Positions 25,500-35,465 of a stretch of DNA of 64,000 nt are shown here, in pieces (within the stretch, counting starts at the first letter, position 1; the number at the start of each line of letters is the position of its first letter). This DNA comes from Deltaproteobacteria bacterium. GTDB lineage: Bacteria > Myxococcota_A > Polyangia > JACPQR01. The stretch covers positions 1 through 64,000 of the forward strand of contig JACPQR010000170.1 of assembly GCA_016190375.1 (NCBI GenBank), given 5' to 3'. A program made the position numbers and the translations under genes. The notes below the pieces were generated by a model. It was not told where the DNA came from, made no database searches, and saw only the letters and a list, made by a program, of their open reading frames with translations.

Positions 25500-28400
25500 C
25501 TACCGCACCCTGGAGTTGACGATCGAGCGGAGAGCCGACGGCTCGAACGGCTTCTCGATCCTCAGGTTCGGGACCTCGTCGAGGAAGGCGCGGGCGCTCG
25601 GCGTGAAGGCGCCGCCGGTCAAGAACACGATCCTCTCGGCCTGGTCCGGCTGTGACCGCAGGAGCTCCGCGTGCAGCTCGAGGCCCGTCACCACGGGCAT
25701 CATGATGTCGCACAGGATGACGTCGAAGCGCTCGCCCGCCCGGATGCGGGCGAGGGCCTCGCCGGCGTCCAACTCGCTCAGGACGTCGTGGTCGCGGCCG
25801 AGGACTCGCTGCACCATCCGGCAGATCATCGGCTCGTCGTCCACGACGAGGATCCGACCCCTGCGGGCCGCCAGGGCCGAGGCAGCGATCGGCGGCGGAG
25901 GAGAGAGGCTCTCGGCCGCCGCCGGAGGCAAGGTCACCCGGAAGGTCGTGCCCTTTCCCGGCTGGCTCTCGACGGCGATCTCGCCGCCGAGCGAGGTCAC
26001 GATCCGGTGGCAGATCGACAGGCCGAGGCCCGTCCCCTGACCCGCGGGCTTGGTCGTGAAGAACGGCGTGAACAAGCGCGCGACGACCTCGGGCGGCATG
26101 CCCGAGCCCGTGTCCGCGATCGACACGCTGACCCGGCCCTTCTCGTCGAGCCCGGTCGCGACGCTGATCTGGTTGGACGACGCCCGGCCCTCGGGGATGG
26201 CCTGCGCGGCGTTGACGATGAGGTTCAGGAAGACCTGCCCCAGGCGCGACTCGTTGCCTTCTACGGGAGGCACGTCGCCGAACGATTTCGACAGCCTCGC
26301 GCGGTGGCGGATCTCGTTCTGGGCCATCCGGAGGGACGACTCGAGGACGCGCTGTATGTCGACGGGGCCGCGCCGCTCCTCCTCTGCCCGCGAGAAGAGC
26401 TTCAGGTCTCGCACGATCTGGCGGACCCGGTCGGCCGCCTCGCGGGCGTCCTTGAGCTCGTCGCAGAGATCCCCGGTCGTCCCGATCCCGGCCTGGGTCA
26501 TGTCGGCCACGTCGTGGATCGCGAGGTCGAGGTTCGCGATGACGCCCGCGAGGGGGTTGTTGATCTCGTGGGCCACGCCCGCGGCCAGCATCCCGACGGA
26601 GACCATCCGGTCGGACATCATGAGCTGGCCCTGGATCTTCTTCTGCCCGGTGACGTCCCGGGAGACGGCCAGGATGCCCGTGACCTCTGCGGACCCGTCG
26701 CGCATCGGAGAAAGCGACGTCTGGAAGTGCTTCGTCCCCTTCGGATCCTCGCGAGCCCACTCGTAGACCACGTTCTCGCCCCCCAGGGTTCGCGCGGCCG
26801 CCTCCTCATGCACTGCCGCCGCGTCCGGACCGAAGATCTCGCGCGAGGTCTTGCCGACGTAGTGCTCCGGCAGGGCTCCCTCCCGTGCGAGCCATCGGCC
26901 GAACGCGCCAGTGTGGCGCCCCCCGGCGTCCAGCGTGACCACGACGTCGTCCATGGCCTCGACGAGCCCGCGGAAGCGCGCCTCGCTCGCGCGCAGCGCG
27001 TCCTCGATCGCGCGGCGCTCAGTCATGTCGCGCACGACCGTGAGGATGACGCGGCCTGCGCCGGTCTCGACCAGGGTCGCGGAGAAGTCGACGGTCACCT
27101 CGCGGCCGTCCCTGCCGACCATCCGCACGTCGCCCGAGCGGATGGTCTCCAGGGGTCTGAGCGACGCGAAGCCGTCCGAGATCCACTCGCGCTCCCGCGC
27201 CGCCACGAGATCGAGGACGCTCGTGCCGACCAGCTCGTGGCTCCTCTTGCCCGAGAGGCGCGCGAGCGCCTCGTTCGCCTGGCTGATCTTCCCGTCCGTT
27301 CCCGCGACCGCGATCCCGTCGTTCGCGTGCTCCATCAGCGCGCGATAGCGCCGCTCCGATTGCGCGACCCGCGCGAACGCCATGGTCAGAGCCACGGTCT
27401 GCCCGATCTGCGCGGCGAGGGCGCGAATGAACGCCACGCGGTCGGCGCCGGCGAAGTCGGCCTTCGCGGAGCCCGCGAAGAAGGCGCCGAGGCGGCTCCC
27501 GGCCGAGACCAGCGGGACGAGGAGGATCGACGTCACCGACGCGCGCTCGAGGATCTCGCTCGCCGCGTCCTCGGCCACGGAAGCCGACGGGACGTGGAGC
27601 GCGACCTCGCTCCCGAAGGCCTGCTCGAGGATCTCGGGATGCCCGAAGAACCCTTCGAGCGCGGCGCGGTCGGCCTCGCGGTAGCCGATCGCGTGGCGAA
27701 GCTCGAGCTTGCCGTCCTCGCGGGCGATGAACAGCCCGCCACGCGAGATCCCCGCGGCGTCCAGGCAGCTCGCGAGGACGTCCCTGAGCGCCGCGTCGAT
27801 GTCGGCGCTCCTCGACAGCGCGTCCGTCACTCCGTACAGGAGCGAGAGCTCGGCCGCCTGCACCGCGCAGCGCTGCGCCAGGCCGGCGTTCAGCCCGACC
27901 TGGCGCTCGAGCTGGCGGATCACGCGGGCAGCGTGGTCGCCCCGGATCACGTCCACGCCCTCCGAGGGCGCGTGCGTCGGGCCAGCAGCGATGCTCTGGG
28001 CAACGGCCGCGCAGAGCTCGGCGTGGTCGGGCGAGCGCTGGACGAGGCGGCTCGCGCCGACCCGTCGTGCCAGCTCCTGGTCCGCCTCCGCGACGTAGTG
28101 GACCGAGGTCAGGACGACCGGCACGCCGCGCAAGCCCCAGTCACGGCGGATCTGCAGGCAGAGCTCGAAGCCGTCCATGCCCGGCATCAGGATGTCGCTG
28201 ACCACGACATGAGGCGTCTCGGCGCGCGCGAGCGCCAGCGCCCGCGCTCCGTCGGGGGCCACCCGGACCTCGAAGCCGGCGCTCGCGAGGTGCAGCGCCG
28301 CGAGCCTGAGCTGAACCGGATCGTCGTCGACCACCAGGACCCGCTTGCCGGTTCCGTCAGACGGCTTGCGAGCAGGCGGGGCCGGCATGTACGACTGCAC

Positions 28401-28754
28401 GATCTCGACCAGCCGATCGGGCTCGATCGGCTTGACCAGGAACGCCGTGAAGGCCGACCCGGACGTCCTCGCCTCGTCCATCTTCGACAGGAACCCCGAG
28501 AGCGCGAGGATCGGGACGTCGCGCAGGGCGGGAATGGCTCGCAGTTGCCGGGCGAGCTCCACGCCATCGGCGTCCGGCAGGACCAGGTCGAGGAGCACGA
28601 GCGCCGGCACCTGGGTCGCGACGGCCCGCAGCGCCGTCTCGCCGTCCTCCGCCTCGATGACCGACCAGCTCTCCGCCTCGAGCGCCACCCTGAGCATCTT
28701 GCGAGTCGTCGGGTTGTCCTCGACGACCAGGATCTTCGGAGCGTTTGAGGTCAT
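25500..28754 (-). CDS. Hybrid histidine kinase REC-REC-GAF-PAS-PAS-HK-REC
   Basis: A soluble 1084-residue kinase. REC1 (about 8-125, Asp in LVLLDLVLPDADG), REC2 (about 137-255, acceptor in VVVSDILMPGMDG), helical linker, GAF (about 315-460), two PAS domains (about 475-720, ending DMTERR and DVTGQKK), HisKA with His729 in AGVAHEINNP, HATPase (NLIVNAAQAIPEG; DTGSGMP; GQGTGLGLS) and REC3 (about 960-1084; ILCDIMMPVVTG). Its ATG overlaps the stop of the upstream receiver (ATGA), placing it last in a three-gene operon with the giant PAS kinase. The kinase core and the last receiver are close paralogues of the 20178 protein. Confidence 0.93.
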   Translation of the reverse strand: MTSNAPKILVVEDNPTTRKMLRVALEAESWSVIEAEDGETALRAVATQVPALVLLDLVLPDADGVELARQLRAIPALRDVPILALSGFLSKMDEARTSGSAFTAFLVKPIEPDRLVEIVQSYMPAPPARKPSDGTGKRVLVVDDDPVQLRLAALHLASAGFEVRVAPDGARALALARAETPHVVVSDILMPGMDGFELCLQIRRDWGLRGVPVVLTSVHYVAEADQELARRVGASRLVQRSPDHAELCAAVAQSIAAGPTHAPSEGVDVIRGDHAARVIRQLERQVGLNAGLAQRCAVQAAELSLLYGVTDALSRSADIDAALRDVLASCLDAAGISRGGLFIAREDGKLELRHAIGYREADRAALEGFFGHPEILEQAFGSEVALHVPSASVAEDAASEILERASVTSILLVPLVSAGSRLGAFFAGSAKADFAGADRVAFIRALAAQIGQTVALTMAFARVAQSERRYRALMEHANDGIAVAGTDGKISQANEALARLSGKRSHELVGTSVLDLVAAREREWISDGFASLRPLETIRSGDVRMVGRDGREVTVDFSATLVETGAGRVILTVVRDMTERRAIEDALRASEARFRGLVEAMDDVVVTLDAGGRHTGAFGRWLAREGALPEHYVGKTSREIFGPDAAAVHEEAAARTLGGENVVYEWAREDPKGTKHFQTSLSPMRDGSAEVTGILAVSRDVTGQKKIQGQLMMSDRMVSVGMLAAGVAHEINNPLAGVIANLDLAIHDVADMTQAGIGTTGDLCDELKDAREAADRVRQIVRDLKLFSRAEEERRGPVDIQRVLESSLRMAQNEIRHRARLSKSFGDVPPVEGNESRLGQVFLNLIVNAAQAIPEGRASSNQISVATGLDEKGRVSVSIADTGSGMPPEVVARLFTPFFTTKPAGQGTGLGLSICHRIVTSLGGEIAVESQPGKGTTFRVTLPPAAAESLSPPPPIAASALAARRGRILVVDDEPMICRMVQRVLGRDHDVLSELDAGEALARIRAGERFDVILCDIMMPVVTGLELHAELLRSQPDQAERIVFLTGGAFTPSARAFLDEVPNLRIEKPFEPSALRSIVNSRVR

Positions 28755-29137
28755 CTCCCCTCCTCCACGGTGCGCGCCAGGCAGCCCGCTACGATCGCAG
28801 GCAGCGCGTCGGCGTCGATTGGCTTCGAGACATACCCGTCGCAGCCGGCATCGAGGGCCTTCTCCTCGTCGCCCTTCATCGCGTAGGCGGTCACCGCCAG
28901 GATCGAGATCCCTCGCGTCGCCGGGTCGGCCTTGAGCCTGCGGGTGAGCTCGAGCCCGTCCATGCCCGGGAGCTGGAGGTCCATGACGATGAGGCGCGGA
29001 GTGAACTCCCTGAGCACCTCCAGCGCCTCCTCCGCATCGGACGCAGTGCGCACGGCGTAGCCCTCGGTCGTGAGGATCACCCTGACGAGCTTCAGGTTGA
29101 TGGGGTTGTCGTCGACGATCAGGATCGACTCGGACAT
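28751..29137 (-). CDS. Single-domain response regulator (DivK-like)
   Basis: A 128-residue stand-alone receiver with VDDNPINLKLV, acceptor Asp in LIVMDLQLPGMDG, LAVTAYAMKGDEE and CDGYVSKPID. These are the marks of DivK/CheY-type phosphate shuttles. It lies seven bases downstream of the giant PAS kinase and overlaps the next hybrid kinase by four bases, so it probably passes phosphate between the two or receives it from both. Confidence 0.92.
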   Translation of the reverse strand: MSESILIVDDNPINLKLVRVILTTEGYAVRTASDAEEALEVLREFTPRLIVMDLQLPGMDGLELTRRLKADPATRGISILAVTAYAMKGDEEKALDAGCDGYVSKPIDADALPAIVAGCLARTVEEGR

Positions 29138-29144
29138 GGTGCTC

Positions 29145-32100
29145 CTAACGGCTCCCTGCGGTGTGCGCGCGGAGCTCCTCGAGCAAGCTCGAGGTGGACT
29201 CCGCGTCCTTGGCGACGACGGCCTGCGCCGTGGCCTGCAGGCGCTCGCGCTCCTCGGCGGTCAGGTCCTTGACCGTCCAGACGATCACCGGCACGCGCCG
29301 CCCGTGCTTCGCTCGCCTGAGGCGCCTGAGGAACTCGAAGCCGTCCATCCCTGGCATCAGGAGGTCGAGAACGACGGCTGCGGGAGGCTCCTCCTTGGCG
29401 ACCTCGAGCGCCTCCCGGGCGTCGGACCGGCAGACCGGGCGGAACCCCGCCCGCGAGAGCACCGACTCCGCGAGCTTGAGCGAGTTGGGGTCGTCGTCGA
29501 CCACGAGCACGGTGCGTCCCGCGCCGGGCGTGACGCCGATCCGCTCGAGCGCGCCGAGGAGCTCCTCGGGCTGAACTGGCTTCACGAGGAACTCGCTGAC
29601 GGCGAAGCCGAGCGCCGCGCCCTTCTCCGAGACCACGGTCACGACGACGGTCGGCGTCGTCTCGTTCGGCCCGCCGGCCCGGAGCTCGCGCAGGACCTCC
29701 CAGCCGCTCATGTCGGGCAAGAGGAGGTCGAGCGTGATCGCGTCGTATGCGCGCTCCCGTCCGAGCTCGATCGCCTGCTTGCCCGTCGAGGCGACCTCGA
29801 CGGAGTATCCGGCCTTTCCCAGCGTCTCCACGAGCCAGTCGCGATCCTGGGGGTCGTCCTCGACGACGAGGATCGTCGGAGCGCCCGCCCGCGCGACGCC
29901 GCGCGGCCGCTCCGGCTCCGCCGCGGGGATGGCGACGGAGGCCGCCCGCGGAAGGATCGCGCTGAACGTCGAGCCCTGACCCAGCCTGCTCCTGACGTCG
30001 ACATGCCCTCCCTGTGCCTCGACGAGGCGGCGGGTGAGCGCGAGCCCGAGGCCCGTTCCCTGGTACTTCTTCGCGGTGGTCGCGTCGAGCTGCTGGAACT
30101 CGACGAACAGTCGGCTCAGGTCCTCCTCTTTGATCCCGATGCCCGTGTCCTCGACCTCGAGGCGGACGTGCTCGAGGCCGTCGGGCAGGACCCTGACCGC
30201 GACGCGGCCGCCGTCGGGCGTGAACTTGAGCGCGTTCGAGAGGAAGTTGTACAGGACCTGCTTGAAGCGCGAAGGATCCAGCGCGACGCCGGCGAGCGTG
30301 GGCGAGGCGTCGGTGGCGATCTCGATCCGCTTCGACGCCGCGATCGCGCGCACGACGTCCCTGACCTCCGAGACGAGCTTGCCGAGGTCGACGAGCTCCG
30401 GGCGAAACTCCATCTTGCCCGACTCGACCTTGGAGAGGTCGAGCACGTCGTTGATGAGCTGGAGCAGGTGCCGCGCGCTCGTCAGGATGTCGCCCAGGTA
30501 CACCTGATGCGTCGACGAGACGGGCCCGACCTTGCCGCCGTGCATGAGCTGGGCGAAGCCGATGATGCCGTTGAGCGGCGTCCTCAGCTCGTGGGACATG
30601 TTCGCCAGGAACTCGCTCTTGAGGCGGTTGGCCTCCTGGACGCGCCGGTTCTGCTCCTCGAGCTCCTCGTTCTTTCGCCGGAGCTGCTCCTCGAGGAGCT
30701 TCTGCTCCGTGATGTCCTTCGAGATGAGGACGTAGCCGATGGGCGCGCCGCCCGCGTCCCGGCGCAGGGTCACGGCGACCGACGCGGTGAAGCGCTGGCC
30801 GTTCTTGCGGACGCGCTCGAAGACGCCCTCGGCCTTGCCCGTCCTGAGCGCCGTGCCCAGGAGCGTCTCGACGCGGCCGGACTCGATGTCCTCGGGCGCG
30901 TGCAAGATCCGCGAGTTCGTCCTGCCGACCATCTCCTCGGAGGAGTAGCCGTAGTTGCGCCGCGCGCCCTCGTTCCACGCCAGGATCTTCCCTTCGAGGT
31001 CCTTCGCGATGATCGAGTACTCGGTCGAGCTCTCGAGGACGTTGTTCATGAACGCCGTCGTCTCGGTGAGCTCCCGGTTCTGCTGGCGGATCTGCTCCTC
31101 GAGCCGCTTCTGGTCGGTGACGTCGCGCGCCGCCGCGAAGACGCCGCGGAGCCTGCCGTCCGCGCCCTTGAACGTCGTGGCGTTGTAGGACACCACCGTC
31201 TGCCTGCCGTCCTTGCCGCGGATCGTGAGCTCGTAGTTCGTGACGCGGTCCTCGGCGAGCACGCGGCGGATGCCGTCCTCGGCGCGCTTCGGGTCGGTGA
31301 AGTAGTCCTTGAATGGAGTCCCGATGAGCTCCTCGCGCTCCCGTCCGGTGACCGCGCACATCTGGAGGTTGACGTCCGTGATGACGCCGAGCGTGTCGGT
31401 CGTCATCAGGGCGTCGATGTTGGACTCGATGAGCCCGCGCGTGTAGGTCTGCTGGTCGCGGATCTCCTGCTCGATCTGCTTCTGCTGGGTGATGTCGCGC
31501 GCGCCGGCCAGGATGCCGGCGACGGCCCCGCTCGTGTCGCGGAAGACGGCCGCGTTGAAGGAGACCGGTATCTTCTTGCCGGTCCTCGACCGCGCCACGA
31601 GCTCGTAGTTCGTCACGACGCCGACGTCGAACGTCTGCTGCACGCCCGCTCGGGCGCGGTCGGGATCGGTGAAGTGGCGCACGAAGGGGCTGCCCACGAG
31701 CTGCTTTCGCGCCCAGCCGAGGAGCTTCGCCGTCTGCTCGTTGACGTCGGTGACGACGCCGGTCGGGTCGACGGTCATCAGGGCGTCCGCGCTCGACTCG
31801 ATGAGGCTCCGGTTGTAGTTCTGCTGCTCGCGGAGCTGCTCCTCGAGGCGCTTCTGCGCGGTGATGTCGCGGGCCGCCGCGAGGATGCCGGCCACGCGCC
31901 CGCTCGTGTCCTCGAACGTGCCTGCGTTGAACGAGACGACCGTCCGCCTGCCCGTCCGCGACCTCAGGACGAGCTCGTAGTTCGTGACCGTCCCCTCCTC
32001 GAGCGTCTGGCGGACGCCTGCCGCCGCGCGGGCGGGCTCGGTGAAGTAGTCCTTGAAGGCGCTCCCGACCAGCTCATCGCGCGACCAGCCCGTCAGCCGG

Positions 32101-34862
32101 ACCATCTGCTCGTTCACGTCGGTGATCGTGAGGTCCGGGTCCACGGTCACCAGCGCGTCGACCGAGGACTCGATCAGGCCGCGGTTGTAGTTCTGCGACT
32201 CCCGGAGCTGCTCTTCGAGCCGGCGCTGCTCGGTGACGTCGCGGGCTACGGCGAAGATGCCGCGCACGGTGCCCTCGGTGTCCTTGAAGACGGAGGCGTT
32301 GAAGGAGACGAGGATCTCGCGCCGGTGCCGCGAGCGCAGGAGCAGCTCGTAGTTCGTGACGTAGCCCCCGGCGAGCGTCTTCTGCACGCCTTCCGCCGCG
32401 GCCTTGGGATCGGCGAAGTAATCGAGGAAGGAGCTGCCGATGAGCTGCTCGCGGCCGTAGCCGGTCAGCTTCACCATCTGCTCGTTGACGTCGGTGATGG
32501 TGTGGTCCGGCGCGACCGTGAGCATCGCGTCGACCGACGACTCGATCAGGCCGCGGTTGTAGTTCTGAGCCTGCCGGAGCTGGTCCTCGAGCCGCTTCTG
32601 CGCGGTGATGTCGCGCGCGGCCGCGAAGACGCCCTTCAGTCGCCCGTCCTCGCCGGTGAACGTGGTCGCGTTGTACGAGACGATGGTCTCGTGGCCGTCC
32701 TTGGCGCGCAGCGTCAGCTCGTAGTCGGTGACGCGGCCCTCGGCGAGCACGCGGCGGATGCCGTCCTCGGCGCGAGCCGGGTCCGTGAAGTAGGCCTTGA
32801 ACGGCGTGCGGAGCAGCTCCTCGCGGGCGTGGCCCGTGATAGCGCACATCTGCCTGTTGACGTCGGTGATGATCCCGAGGGGATCCGTCGTCATGAGGGC
32901 GTCGATGTTCGACTCGACGAGGCCCCGGTTGTACGCCTGCTGGTCGCGGATCTCGAGCTCCAGGCGGCGCTGCTCGGTGATGTCGCGGGCGGCGGCGAAG
33001 ATGCCGGCGACGCTCCCCGCGGTGTCCCGGAAGACCGCGGCGTTGAAGGAGACCAGCGTCTCGGCACCGCTCTTCGAGCGCAGGACGAGCTCGTAGTTCT
33101 TGACCACGCCCTCCTCGAACGTCTTCTTCACGCCGGCCGTGGCGCGCTCCGGGTCGGTGAAGTAGCGCGCGAATGGGCTGCCCACGAGCTTCTGCCGGTT
33201 CTCGCCGGTCAGCCGGACCATCTGGTCGTTGACGTCGGTGATGCGGCTCGCGGGATCGACCGTGACCAGCGCGTCGACCGAGGCCTCGATGAGGCTTCTC
33301 GAGTAGTTCTGCTGCTCGCGGAGCTGCTCCTCGAGGCGCCGCTGCGCCGTGACGTCGCGGGCCACCGCGAAGATGCCGCGGTCCTTGCCGGCAGCGTCCC
33401 TGAAGATCGACGCGTTGAAGGAGACGAGCACCTGGCGCCCGGTCGGCGTCCTGAGCGTGAGCTCGTAGTTGGTGCCGGTTCCCTCTCGCAGCGTGTGACG
33501 CACTCCCGCCGCCGCTCGCGCGGGCTCGGTGAAGTAGGCGTCGAACCGGCTGCCGATGAGCGCCGCCTTGGCGACCTCGGTGAGGCGGACCATCTGCTCG
33601 TTGACGTCGGTGATCGTCAGGTCGGGATCGACCGTGATCATCGGGTCGACCGACGACTCGATGAGGCCGCGGGTGTAGTTCTGGGCCTGGCGCAGCTCCT
33701 CCTCGAGCCGCTTCTGCTCGGTGATGTCTCGGGCAGCCGCGAGGATACCGCGGACCCGGCCCTCGGTGTCCTTGTAGACCGAGGCGTTGAAGGAGACGAG
33801 CGTCTCCTTGCCGTTCTTCGAGCGGAGCGCGAGGACGTAGTCCGTGACGAACCCCTCGGCGAGCGTCTTCTGCACGCCCTCGCTCGCCCGGACCGGATCC
33901 GTGAAGTAGTCGGGGAAGGGGCTGCCGACGAGCTCCTCGCGCGAGTAGCCCGTGATCCGCACGGTCTGCTCGTTGACGTCGGTGACGTTCAGGTCGGGAT
34001 CGACCGTGACCAGCGCGTCGACGGAGGCCTCGATGAGCCCGCGCGTGTAGTTCTGAGCTTGCCGCAGATCGTCCTCGAGCCGCTTCTGCGCGGTGATGTC
34101 GCGCGCCGCGGCGAAGACGCCCTTGAGCTTGCCGTCCGCGGAGCGGAACGTCGTGGCGTTGTACGAGACGACGGTCTCGTGGCCGCTCCTCGAGCGCATG
34201 ACGAGCTCGTAGTTCGTGACCCGGTCGTCGGCGAGCACCTGGCGGATGCCGTCCTCGGCCCGCGCGGGCGCGGTGAAGTAGCTCTTGAAGGGAGAGCCGA
34301 CGAGCGCCTCGCGGGTGTAGCCCGTCATCTCGCACATCTGGCGGTTCACGTCGCTGATGACGCCCAGGGGATCGGTCGTCATCAGGGCGTCGATGTTCGA
34401 CTCGATGAGCCCGCGGTTGTACTCCTGCGACTCGCGCAGCTCGCGCAGGATCCGCTGCGACTCCGTCAGATCCCTCGAGATCATCGTGAACCCGATGGGG
34501 CTCCCCGCGGCGTCGCGCCTGAGCGTGATCGTGACGTATGCCGTGAATCGGGTGCCGTCCTTGCGCACCCGCCCGATCTCGCCAGACCACTTCCCGGTCT
34601 GGCGCGCCTCGTCGAGGATCGCCTGCGCCCTGCCGCTCGCGACGTCGTCCGGGTCGTGCAGGATGAACGCGCTCGCCTTGCCGACGACGTCGGTGGCCTC
34701 GTACCCGTACACGCGCCGCGCGCCCTCGTTCCACGCGACCACCGTCCCCGCGAGGTCCTTGCCGACGATCGAGTACTCCGTCGACCCTTCCAGGATCGAC
34801 ATCAGGAAAGCCGCCGGATCGCTGACCCCCAACCCCCCGGCCGCCCCGATCTGCTCCGCCAT
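29145..34862 (-). CDS. Giant multi-PAS histidine kinase with two C-terminal receivers
   Basis: A 1905-residue soluble hybrid kinase with 11 PAS domains. A first PAS (STEYSIVGKDLAG) is followed by nine tandem 124-residue PAS/PAC units (about 141-1256), then PAS11 (STEYSIIAKDLEG). Next come a coiled coil and HisKA with His1424 in ANMSHELRTPLNG. HATPase boxes are NFLSNALKFTPDGG, DTGIGIK and YQGTGLGLA. Receiver acceptors are Asp in ITLDLLLPDMSG and VVLDLLMPGMDG. The nine units repeat in a fixed order of four types. ATG at 34862 has GGAGG at six bases; the adjacent 34865 ATG is too close. It heads the operon with the DivK-like receiver and the REC-REC-GAF hybrid kinase. Confidence 0.95.
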   Translation of the reverse strand: MAEQIGAAGGLGVSDPAAFLMSILEGSTEYSIVGKDLAGTVVAWNEGARRVYGYEATDVVGKASAFILHDPDDVASGRAQAILDEARQTGKWSGEIGRVRKDGTRFTAYVTITLRRDAAGSPIGFTMISRDLTESQRILRELRESQEYNRGLIESNIDALMTTDPLGVISDVNRQMCEMTGYTREALVGSPFKSYFTAPARAEDGIRQVLADDRVTNYELVMRSRSGHETVVSYNATTFRSADGKLKGVFAAARDITAQKRLEDDLRQAQNYTRGLIEASVDALVTVDPDLNVTDVNEQTVRITGYSREELVGSPFPDYFTDPVRASEGVQKTLAEGFVTDYVLALRSKNGKETLVSFNASVYKDTEGRVRGILAAARDITEQKRLEEELRQAQNYTRGLIESSVDPMITVDPDLTITDVNEQMVRLTEVAKAALIGSRFDAYFTEPARAAAGVRHTLREGTGTNYELTLRTPTGRQVLVSFNASIFRDAAGKDRGIFAVARDVTAQRRLEEQLREQQNYSRSLIEASVDALVTVDPASRITDVNDQMVRLTGENRQKLVGSPFARYFTDPERATAGVKKTFEEGVVKNYELVLRSKSGAETLVSFNAAVFRDTAGSVAGIFAAARDITEQRRLELEIRDQQAYNRGLVESNIDALMTTDPLGIITDVNRQMCAITGHAREELLRTPFKAYFTDPARAEDGIRRVLAEGRVTDYELTLRAKDGHETIVSYNATTFTGEDGRLKGVFAAARDITAQKRLEDQLRQAQNYNRGLIESSVDAMLTVAPDHTITDVNEQMVKLTGYGREQLIGSSFLDYFADPKAAAEGVQKTLAGGYVTNYELLLRSRHRREILVSFNASVFKDTEGTVRGIFAVARDVTEQRRLEEQLRESQNYNRGLIESSVDALVTVDPDLTITDVNEQMVRLTGWSRDELVGSAFKDYFTEPARAAAGVRQTLEEGTVTNYELVLRSRTGRRTVVSFNAGTFEDTSGRVAGILAAARDITAQKRLEEQLREQQNYNRSLIESSADALMTVDPTGVVTDVNEQTAKLLGWARKQLVGSPFVRHFTDPDRARAGVQQTFDVGVVTNYELVARSRTGKKIPVSFNAAVFRDTSGAVAGILAGARDITQQKQIEQEIRDQQTYTRGLIESNIDALMTTDTLGVITDVNLQMCAVTGREREELIGTPFKDYFTDPKRAEDGIRRVLAEDRVTNYELTIRGKDGRQTVVSYNATTFKGADGRLRGVFAAARDVTDQKRLEEQIRQQNRELTETTAFMNNVLESSTEYSIIAKDLEGKILAWNEGARRNYGYSSEEMVGRTNSRILHAPEDIESGRVETLLGTALRTGKAEGVFERVRKNGQRFTASVAVTLRRDAGGAPIGYVLISKDITEQKLLEEQLRRKNEELEEQNRRVQEANRLKSEFLANMSHELRTPLNGIIGFAQLMHGGKVGPVSSTHQVYLGDILTSARHLLQLINDVLDLSKVESGKMEFRPELVDLGKLVSEVRDVVRAIAASKRIEIATDASPTLAGVALDPSRFKQVLYNFLSNALKFTPDGGRVAVRVLPDGLEHVRLEVEDTGIGIKEEDLSRLFVEFQQLDATTAKKYQGTGLGLALTRRLVEAQGGHVDVRSRLGQGSTFSAILPRAASVAIPAAEPERPRGVARAGAPTILVVEDDPQDRDWLVETLGKAGYSVEVASTGKQAIELGRERAYDAITLDLLLPDMSGWEVLRELRAGGPNETTPTVVVTVVSEKGAALGFAVSEFLVKPVQPEELLGALERIGVTPGAGRTVLVVDDDPNSLKLAESVLSRAGFRPVCRSDAREALEVAKEEPPAAVVLDLLMPGMDGFEFLRRLRRAKHGRRVPVIVWTVKDLTAEERERLQATAQAVVAKDAESTSSLLEELRAHTAGSR
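31093..34440 (-). repeat. Nine 372-bp PAS units, arranged as a 1488-bp four-unit super-repeat
   Basis: Anchor points of the first, fifth and ninth units fall at 34391, 32903 and 31415: two exact steps of 1488 bp, or four units of 372 bp. Unit types recur as A-B-C-D-A-B-C-D-A. A units read NIDALMTTD, B units share GVQKTLA, C units share FTEPARAAAGVR, D units share GVVxNYEL with SPFxRxFTDP. The array ends are approximate. Confidence 0.92.
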
Positions 34863-34899
34863 CATTCCCTCCAGAGCGAGGATCCGTAACACAAGAGGA

Positions 34900-34917
34900 A
34901 ACGGGGACACGCACCCG
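34900..34917 (+). repeat. Dispersed 18-bp repeat, copy 2
   Basis: Second identical copy of AACGGGGACACGCACCCG (copy 1 at 11869-11886), in the 203-base gap upstream of the giant kinase. Nothing else recognisable is in this gap. Confidence 0.75.
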
Positions 34918-35065
34918 CCTTCCATCCCCGCGACATCCCAGGCGAATCCGACACAACCGCGCGAATTGGCGGGCAGGGTGCCCTGGCTCCCACGGTTCAC
35001 CGGCCGAGACCCCTCTGCGCGCGGTTCGACGCCGCCGCGAGCTGCTCGTCGAGCACGATGGCACG

Positions 35066-35368
35066 GTGATCGTGCCCACGCCCGTCCTGGTGGAGACGAC
35101 GACCGGCGACGGCGGGCGCGACGCCGAGGTCAACCGCGTCCTCCACGTCCTCGAACGTTCCGCCGCGGCGCTGGCCGCGCCGAACGCAGACACCGCCCGC
35201 CTGGCAGGCCGGCTGCGGCACCAGGCGCACACGGACGACGGCATCGACGCGCTCGTCGCGGCAGAGGCCGCTCGCGACGGCACAGCCACCATCCTGATCA
35301 CCTCCGACCCGGACGACCTCCGCCGCCTTCTGGCGGAGGAGCCACGCGTCGCCGTCCGGGAAGTCTGA
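35066..35368 (+). pseudogene. N-terminally truncated PIN-domain toxin
   Basis: About 100 residues match the last three quarters of a VapC-type PIN protein: VIVPTPVLVETTTGDGG, then the acidic pair in HTDDGIDALVAAEAA and the strand ILITSDPDDLRRLL. The first strand with the catalytic Asp is absent. Reading upstream in frame gives RRRRELLVEHDGT, which continues PIN-like sequence, but no start codon or LDxxALI strand is found. No antitoxin gene precedes it. It looks like a deletion remnant, probably related to the toxin at 25097. Confidence 0.65.
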
Positions 35369-35465
35369 GGGCGTGCGCCGATCGCCTTTCCTGCTTACCG
35401 ACGGCGACGTGGCGCCGGGGAATGCTCGGTACAGCGCCCCGGCGCTCTGTGAGAGCATCAGGGTC

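Noticed and set aside
29070..34889. 1939-codon open frame antisense to the giant PAS kinase
   Set aside because: It mirrors the repeat of the real gene. Its composition (Arg, Asp, Val, Leu) is what the complement of high-GC codons gives. No domains or ribosome site.
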